Of a stretch of 6,632 nt of DNA, positions 1-4,900 are shown piece after piece; position 1 is the first letter of the stretch; each line of letters begins with the position of its first letter. The notes beneath the pieces were generated by a model that made no database searches, was not told the DNA's origin, and worked only from the letters and a program-made list of their open reading frames with translations. The position numbers were made by a program, and so were the translations under genes. This DNA comes from an uncultured Clostridia bacterium (GTDB taxonomy: Bacteria; Bacillota; Clostridia; Oscillospirales; Acutalibacteraceae), in the NCBI GenBank assembly GCA_947165115.1, contig CAMUZD010000091.1, positions 1-6,632 on the forward strand, written 5' to 3'.

Positions 1-142
1 CATCTGCATACCAGCCTGCGAAGGTGTAACCGGTCTTGGTAGGATCTGCGGGAGCGGTTACCGGACTGCCGTTAGGACCGGTGATCGGGTTATCCTGACC
101 TGCAGGAAGAGTGCCGCCGTTGGTCTCAAGGGTGATCGAGCT
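1..142 (-). repeat. InlB/Flg_new-type repeat 4 (cut by window edge)
   Basis: Residues 574 to the edge: SSITLETNGGTLPAGQ, an insert with PITGPNGSP, then PTKTGYTFAGWYAD. It matches the family's 'F.tNGGt......G.....P..PtktGYtFaGWy' form. The rest of the repeat and everything after it lie outside the window. Confidence 0.85.
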
Positions 143-1861
143 GCCTGCCGCGGTCCATCTCAGAGTGAAGGTGGTGTCGGCTGCGGGCATCGTGGTAACA
201 CCTGCGGGATCCCAAGCATAGGTATAGCCCTCTCTTGCGGTTACGGTCGGGTAGGTGATTGTCTCGCCTGCCGCATACTCAGCAGAGCCGTAAGAAGTGG
301 AGTCTTCATCAACGAAGGTCGCGGTGTAAAGCTGAGTCCAAACAGCAGTGAAGTCTGTGTTTGCCGTTACGGTGTAGCTTGCGCCGGGCTGATAGGTGGT
401 TGTGCCGTCGTTCCAGCCGGCGAATCTGAAGCCGGACTTGGTCTGAGCAGCGGGAAGGGTGATAGTATTATTGGTATAGGTTGCGGACTGAGCAAGTGAA
501 GCATATTCGCTTGCGCCGTCATAATACTTGATGGTATAGGTATCTTCGGTCCATACTGCGGTGAAGTCGGTGTCCTGAGTAAGGGTGTAGCTTGCGCCTG
601 CAGCATAGGTGGTTGTGCCGTCATTCCAGCCGGCGAAGGTATAGCCGGTCTTTGTCTGAGCGGCGGGAAGGGTGATGCTTGTAGCATTGGTCTCTTCGAG
701 ATCGGTATATTCGGTCTGACCGTCAAAGAATTTTGCAGTGTAGCCGTCGCCCTGTGCGGGAGGATTGCCGATCTTGAAGGTGTGGTTACAGTCTTCGGTC
801 ATGAAGGTCGATTCATCAACACCAAGCAGATATTCATAGCTTGTGAGACCCTGGTCGGCCTGCTCTTCTCTTGCGAGCTGAACATAAGCCCAGCTGGTAG
901 TCCTTCCGACTTTATAGAGGTTAAGGTCCATACCGATATGACCGATATCATTATGCTCGGTTGAATCGGCATTGGCAAAGGGATTGAAGGTAGTGCTTGT
1001 TCCCTGATAGGCTTCTGCGGTGCTTCTGACCTTGAGCTTGAATGAATACAGATATTCGTCGGTATAGAGCGGGGGAGTTACTTTATTGTCTTCATCGGTT
1101 GTGGAAATTTCATAAGCATAGATGCAGTCCCATTTAGCTGTGAGCTGCCAGTCGAGGCCGCACTTGGTGGAACCGTTATTCTGCTTTTTGGTTTCTGCCC
1201 ACATACCACCCGAATTGGAGTTGATGTTAAGAGTATTCTCTTGTGCCCAATACGGATTGTCCGGATTCATTACGCCGCCGAAGAATTTACAGTCGGTCTT
1301 ATTGTTGACATAAGTCTTGTTATAAAGACCGCTTCCGTCCTTATCATTGGCTGAAGCGTAAGTTTTGGGAGTAAGTTCCTGCTTGGTGGCTGTATATGTT
1401 TTATATGAGCAGGAAAGAACATCAAAGAATCTTCTGTCGAACTGCTGAGTGAACTGCCAGCTGCCGCCGTAGCTGTTGGACTTTGCATAGAACTTAAAAT
1501 AAAGTTCCTGTTCGGGCTGAACATAGTGGTCTGTAAGAGTCCATTCAACGCCGTCATCATCTTCAAAAGTTGAAGTGGGATCAACTTCCACTGTTTCGGA
1601 AAGCTTTTCATAAGCTTCGAGAGCGGTATAAACCCACAGCGAATCATCGTTATCCTCAACATCGCCGTAAAGCGGCACGAGGTCCTCATTATATCTTTTT
1701 GCCTTTCCGGGGCCTCCGGGAGTTATTTCGCTTGACCATTTTGAACCGAGAGAGTCTTTATCATGGACATAAGCGCTCGCAACAACTCCGAGGCAGGAGA
1801 GCATAGTCAATACCATGACGACAGCCATGACCGCGCTCAGAAAACGTTTTGCTTTTGTCAT
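1..1861 (-). CDS. Secreted protein with cohesin-like N-terminal region and InlB/Flg_new repeats (3' end beyond window)
   Basis: Translation from the ATG at 1861 stays open for 620 codons to the left edge; the stop is outside. The start is supported by a strong ribosome binding site 9 bases upstream and by a clear signal peptide (residues 1-30: MTKAKR, a hydrophobic core, then ASA before Y31). Residues about 105-330 look beta-rich, with a pattern reminiscent of cohesin-like sandwiches: a VQPEQELYFKFYAKSN strand, then GGSWQFTQQFD, and later YSFKLKVRSTAEAYQG. From residue 374 there are at least four repeats of the Listeria-Bacteroides/InlB B type (GYTFAGW followed by an FTAVWT ending). Such repeats occur in extracellular proteins of Clostridia as stalks or adhesive modules; they are not catalytic. 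Five cysteines (151, 191, 234, 246, 358) lie in the region before the repeats. A C-terminal anchor, more repeats or a dockerin could follow beyond the edge. Function is not established; a surface or scaffold-like role is an inference. No frameshift was found. Confidence 0.92.
   Translation of the reverse strand, partial: MTKAKRFLSAVMAVVMVLTMLSCLGVVASAYVHDKDSLGSKWSSEITPGGPGKAKRYNEDLVPLYGDVEDNDDSLWVYTALEAYEKLSETVEVDPTSTFEDDDGVEWTLTDHYVQPEQELYFKFYAKSNSYGGSWQFTQQFDRRFFDVLSCSYKTYTATKQELTPKTYASANDKDGSGLYNKTYVNNKTDCKFFGGVMNPDNPYWAQENTLNINSNSGGMWAETKKQNNGSTKCGLDWQLTAKWDCIYAYEISTTDEDNKVTPPLYTDEYLYSFKLKVRSTAEAYQGTSTTFNPFANADSTEHNDIGHIGMDLNLYKVGRTTSWAYVQLAREEQADQGLTSYEYLLGVDESTFMTEDCNHTFKIGNPPAQGDGYTAKFFDGQTEYTDLEETNATSITLPAAQTKTGYTFAGWNDGTTTYAAGASYTLTQDTDFTAVWTEDTYTIKYYDGASEYASLAQSATYTNNTITLPAAQTKSGFRFAGWNDGTTTYQPGASYTVTANTDFTAVWTQLYTATFVDEDSTSYGSAEYAAGETITYPTVTAREGYTYAWDPAGVTTMPAADTTFTLRWTAAGSSITLETNGGTLPAGQDNPITGPNGSPVTAPADPTKTGYTFAGWYAD
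149..331 (-). repeat. InlB/Flg_new-type repeat 3 (variant)
   Basis: Residues 511-571: LYTATFVDEDS, YAAGETITYPTVTAREGYTY, then AWDPAGVTTMPAADTTFTLRW. This is the 'W.P....MPA.D.TFTA.W' subtype of the same repeat family. It lacks the FAGWNDGTTTY core of repeats 1 and 2 and is clearly older or of separate origin. Confidence 0.8.
332..541 (-). repeat. InlB/Flg_new-type repeat 2
   Basis: Residues 441-510: TYTIKYYDGASEY, LPAAQTKSGFRFAGWNDGT, and NTDFTAVWTQ. It is three residues longer than repeat 1 before the LPAAQT segment. The central part is nearly the same as repeat 1: over 371-463 versus 584-676 (period 213 bases) I count 80 of 93 bases identical, so this pair arose by a fairly recent duplication or is being homogenised. 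Confidence 0.9.
542..742 (-). repeat. InlB/Flg_new-type repeat 1
   Basis: Residues 374-440: YTAKFFDGQTEY, LPAAQTKTGYTFAGWNDGTTTY, and a DTDFTAVWTED ending. The GYTFAGW core followed by an FTAVW end is the signature of Listeria-Bacteroides (InlB B-type) repeats, which form small extracellular beta modules. Confidence 0.9.
872..1549 (-). other. Cohesin-like beta-rich region (tentative)
   Basis: Residues about 105-330 of the downstream protein. The segment HYVQPEQELYFKFYAKSN, then GGSWQFTQQFDRRFFDVLSCS, follows the cohesin-type order of a 'V-P-G-E'-like turn, a beta strand and 'QF...yD...F.V.S'. Near the end, EYLYSFKLKVRSTAEAYQGTS matches the closing strands of such sandwiches ('F.f.V...A..G'). 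Related regions occur before InlB-type repeats in other Clostridia secreted proteins, as far as I recall. Sequence identity to true cohesins is low, so another Ig-like fold is possible. Confidence 0.4.
1772..1861 (-). other. Sec signal peptide of the downstream secreted protein
   Basis: The first 30 residues have the three classic parts: a positively charged start (MTKAKR), a hydrophobic core rich in V, M, L and A, and an A-S-A type I signal peptidase site between A30 and Y31. A Cys at residue 23 follows Leu-Ser but does not form a good lipobox, so cleavage by type I signal peptidase is preferred over lipoprotein processing. This places the mature protein outside the membrane. Confidence 0.9.
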
Positions 1862-1870
1862 TAGGTTAAT

Positions 1871-1880
1871 TCCTCCTTAG
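1871..1880 (-). promoter_or_regulatory. Strong ribosome binding site for the gene starting at 1861
   Basis: On the minus strand the sequence reads CTAAGGAGGA, followed by a 9-base AT-rich spacer and ATG. This is a near-perfect match to the anti-Shine-Dalgarno sequence at good spacing. It fixes the start at 1861 in preference to the in-frame ATGs at codons 12 and 16. Confidence 0.93.
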
Positions 1881-1900
1881 CAATTTTGTTTATTGGAGTG

Positions 1901-1925
1901 CCGGGCAGGCAGGAAACCTGCCCGG
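1901..1925 (-). other. Intercistronic GC-rich stem-loop (possible attenuator, terminator or mRNA stabiliser)
   Basis: CCGGGCAGG at 1901-1909 pairs perfectly with CCTGCCCGG at 1917-1925, giving a 9-bp stem with a 7-base loop. It begins 15 bases after the TAG of the dockerin gene and ends 20 bases before the ribosome binding site of the next gene. On the transcribed (minus) strand the 3' side reads CACTCCAATAAACAAA, without a U-tract, so it is not a canonical intrinsic terminator. It could lower read-through, or protect the 3' end of the upstream message and so set different levels for the two proteins. The structure is seen directly; its role is inferred. Confidence 0.7.
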
Positions 1926-1940
1926 ATTATTTAAGCTAAA

Positions 1941-4900
1941 CTATACTTCAAATCTTTCGCCTGTAGCCTGGTTGAAGTCGGTATCGCAAGAAATGTAGTA
2001 TACCAATGCGTTCATATCAACTGCGTTGGCTGCTCCGTCGCCGTCAACATCCATTGCCGCCTGAAGATATCTGTTCTCTTCATCATAGTAATAACCTTCA
2101 ACAGAAGAGTTAAAGAATGTAAGAATATTGATATCCGCAGAGTTTATCTGACCGTCGCCGTTAAGGTCGCCGCGATACATTGCCATGTAGCACTTGTAAA
2201 CCTGACCATCGAGATCTTTGATGATTACAAGCGAGCCGGAACCATAGAAACCTTCAGTTGCTTGGGCAACTGTAATTGTGGCATTCTCGACATTGAAAAT
2301 ATCGGCAAGAGTGGTATCATCAAATCCGTCGGGAAGACCGTAGATAACGCCGTCAACACCGGTTTCGCTGTAGTCGACTTCTACATAGTCGCCTTCATCT
2401 TCCGAGTAAACATAGTATGTGCCGCCTTCTATTTCATAGTAATCGTAATAGCCGAGAATCTCATCATCGATTACCGGGAAATACTCGCCGTTGCCGACAC
2501 CGGAACGGAAAGCATCGCCGAATGTATCATAGATGCCGTTTTCATCAAGAAGAGTTGCTGAAGGCTCTGCAGCCGGCGGAGGATCATCGCCGCCGCCACC
2601 GCTGTAAGGAGCGAGAGCGTTATAGGCATCCGAGATAGCAAGAGCTGCGTTATCAATGATATACTGATCATTAATACCGAGGTCTTCGCCTGCGGCCTTG
2701 TCGTCGATGAGCTTTTCACCGGCTTTGACCGCTCTGAGGTATGCGGCATAGGAAGCTGCTGTGTAAACCTGCTGCTGAGCTGCAAGGCCGTCGATTCTGT
2801 CTTCGGCTGCAACTTTACCGTTAACTAAGCCTTTGCCATTAAGCGGAGCTGCCTGGATGAATGTCTTTGCATTGGCTACAGCATTGTTGATAGCGGTATA
2901 ATCCGCGCCTTGGACAAGACCCTTCCAGGCATTGATGAGCTCAACCATGGCTCTGTTGATTCTTTCGGGTGTCGAGGTGGATTCATTCAGAGTGCCGTTT
3001 GCAAAAGCAACAGCCTTCTGATAAGCGACTTTACTCGAATTTGAATATGAAGAGAAGTCATTGATGTCGCCGAATCTGTTGACAGCCCACTGGAGCTTGC
3101 TGTTTGCGCCTGTCTGGATAGGCAGCTCTCTGAGTCTCTCATACATGAGGTTGGCTCTGTGGATAGCGTAAGCCGCTTCAACCGAGCTGATGGCGTTGGA
3201 CTTTGCATCCTCAACGGCATTGGTGTATGCCTCTATTCTGCCGGTTCTGTCGTTCACGGGAACATCTGCCCAGGTATCGGGATCGCCGTCGATATACTTG
3301 AGCTGTCTGTCAATAAGACCGTTCGCATAATTCGCGGCATCCTTAAATGCCTGATAGGTATGGCCGAGGTAGTTTCTCTGACCCATGCCGTAGGGCTTAC
3401 CTTTGGCATAGCCGTAATGAATCAGATCATCATACTCATAGTAATCTTTATAATATGCGGTGGTGCCGTCAAACGATGCGGACCGGCGGACGAAATTATA
3501 GGGATAAAGTCCGTTCATTGTAGTCCACATGGATTCGGCATCGGAACCTGCGCTGTGAGGTCTGATGCGCTCTACCTGATAGTAGAGAGCTGCATAATAC
3601 TGAGCATATTTATTATTATAATTACCATTTCTATTGTTGCCGGTTGTGAGATTGACCCAGGTATCAAAGTCTGCACCACTAAAGCCCGAATCATTGTTCC
3701 TCGGCGGGAGCAGGAACGCTGCCGTGCTTTCAACAGCAGCATTATAAGCGTTGAGATAGCCGTTACCTGTTTCATCAAGAGAAGCGGATGAACGGTTGGC
3801 CGCTATAGCGCTGTTGAGAAGTCCGGAAAGACCCCAGTCATTATAGAGATGGACTCTGGTGGTAATTGTTACAGAGCTTGCGCCGGGAGCCGAGAATACG
3901 GTGGTAATGGTATATGAACCGTTGGGAACGAAATATTCGTTCTTTTCTGCATCGAGAGCATCGGTATCAACGCCGATAATCTCGGGAAGACCGGTGGTTT
4001 CATCATAGATGACCTTGCCGTCTGTATCCTTGGCATACTTATAGCTCTCATGATAAGCAGCGTCCGCAACTTTGAACGGGGAGAAGACGTAGGTGCCGCC
4101 TTTACCTGCTGCGGTCTGAGTGTAGGAGCTCTGCTTGTCAGTTCTGGTAATCCAGTCGCTATGACCGTTTGCAGCGGTAACGGATACGCTCGAAACGGTT
4201 ACATCTTTGGAAGAGTTGCTGTTGTTATCTGTGTAACGGAAGGCATAACCCTGGATGGGTGATGAAAGGCCGCCGGAAACAAAGATATCGGTGGGATACT
4301 CGATGGTGCCGCCATTGAAACCGACCGAAACAAGAGCTTCATCGTCGCTCTTGTCATTATCGGTAGCGTAAACATATTTCTTGGATGTAAGCGTTGCGGA
4401 AACATCTTCGCCGGGCTTCTTGAGAGCGGTGCCGGTTTCATCGAGAATTTCATACTCGAATGTGATTGCGATCAAATCACCATCATGGAAACCGGAAACC
4501 GTAACTTCTTTGCTTGCACCTGCCGCCAGCTGATAGTCCGCCGGCACGCCGGAAACTGTAAGATCGCCGCCGCCGACTACGCTTGCACCTGCGCCCTTGA
4601 TTTTATAAGTATAGAGTTTATCAATTACTCTTTGGCCTGAGGAGTTCTTATAAGAAGTATTAACACCGGTGGAACCGTTGTAAATCAGGAACTTCTCCGT
4701 GCTGTTGCCGTTTGCAGTCGAGAATACGCTGGGAGCGTAGTTTTCGAGCTCTTTGAATTCCTGAGTATCGGAAAGGCCGAGAATCATACAGACTATCGGA
4801 AGAGCGAACTCGACAATGCACTTACCTCTGCCGTTGATCGTTCCGGTATTGGCAAGTCCCGCATAGGAGCCTGTTGCCGAAAGGGTGCAGGCAAGGTCGC

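Noticed and set aside
367..726. A 119-codon minus-strand frame rich in Pro, Gln and Ser
   Set aside because: It is an alternative frame of the InlB-type repeats. Its apparent repetitiveness comes from the DNA repeats of the real frame, which is open from 1861 to the edge with a signal peptide and ribosome binding site.
1862..1940. A separate promoter for the downstream gene in the gap
   Set aside because: The gap is 79 bases and mostly taken by the hairpin and ribosome binding site. I see AT-rich stretches but no -35/-10 pair with proper spacing.
2262..2638. Plus-strand open frames opposite the pre-dockerin and linker region
   Set aside because: They overlap the well-supported dockerin gene throughout, overlap each other in different frames, and show no recognisable domain.
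3159..3791. A 210-codon open frame on the plus strand with hydrophobic, membrane-like composition
   Set aside because: It is exactly antisense to the dockerin gene, starts with GTG without a good ribosome binding site, and its Ile/Val richness follows from the complement of Asn, Asp and Tyr codons on the real strand.
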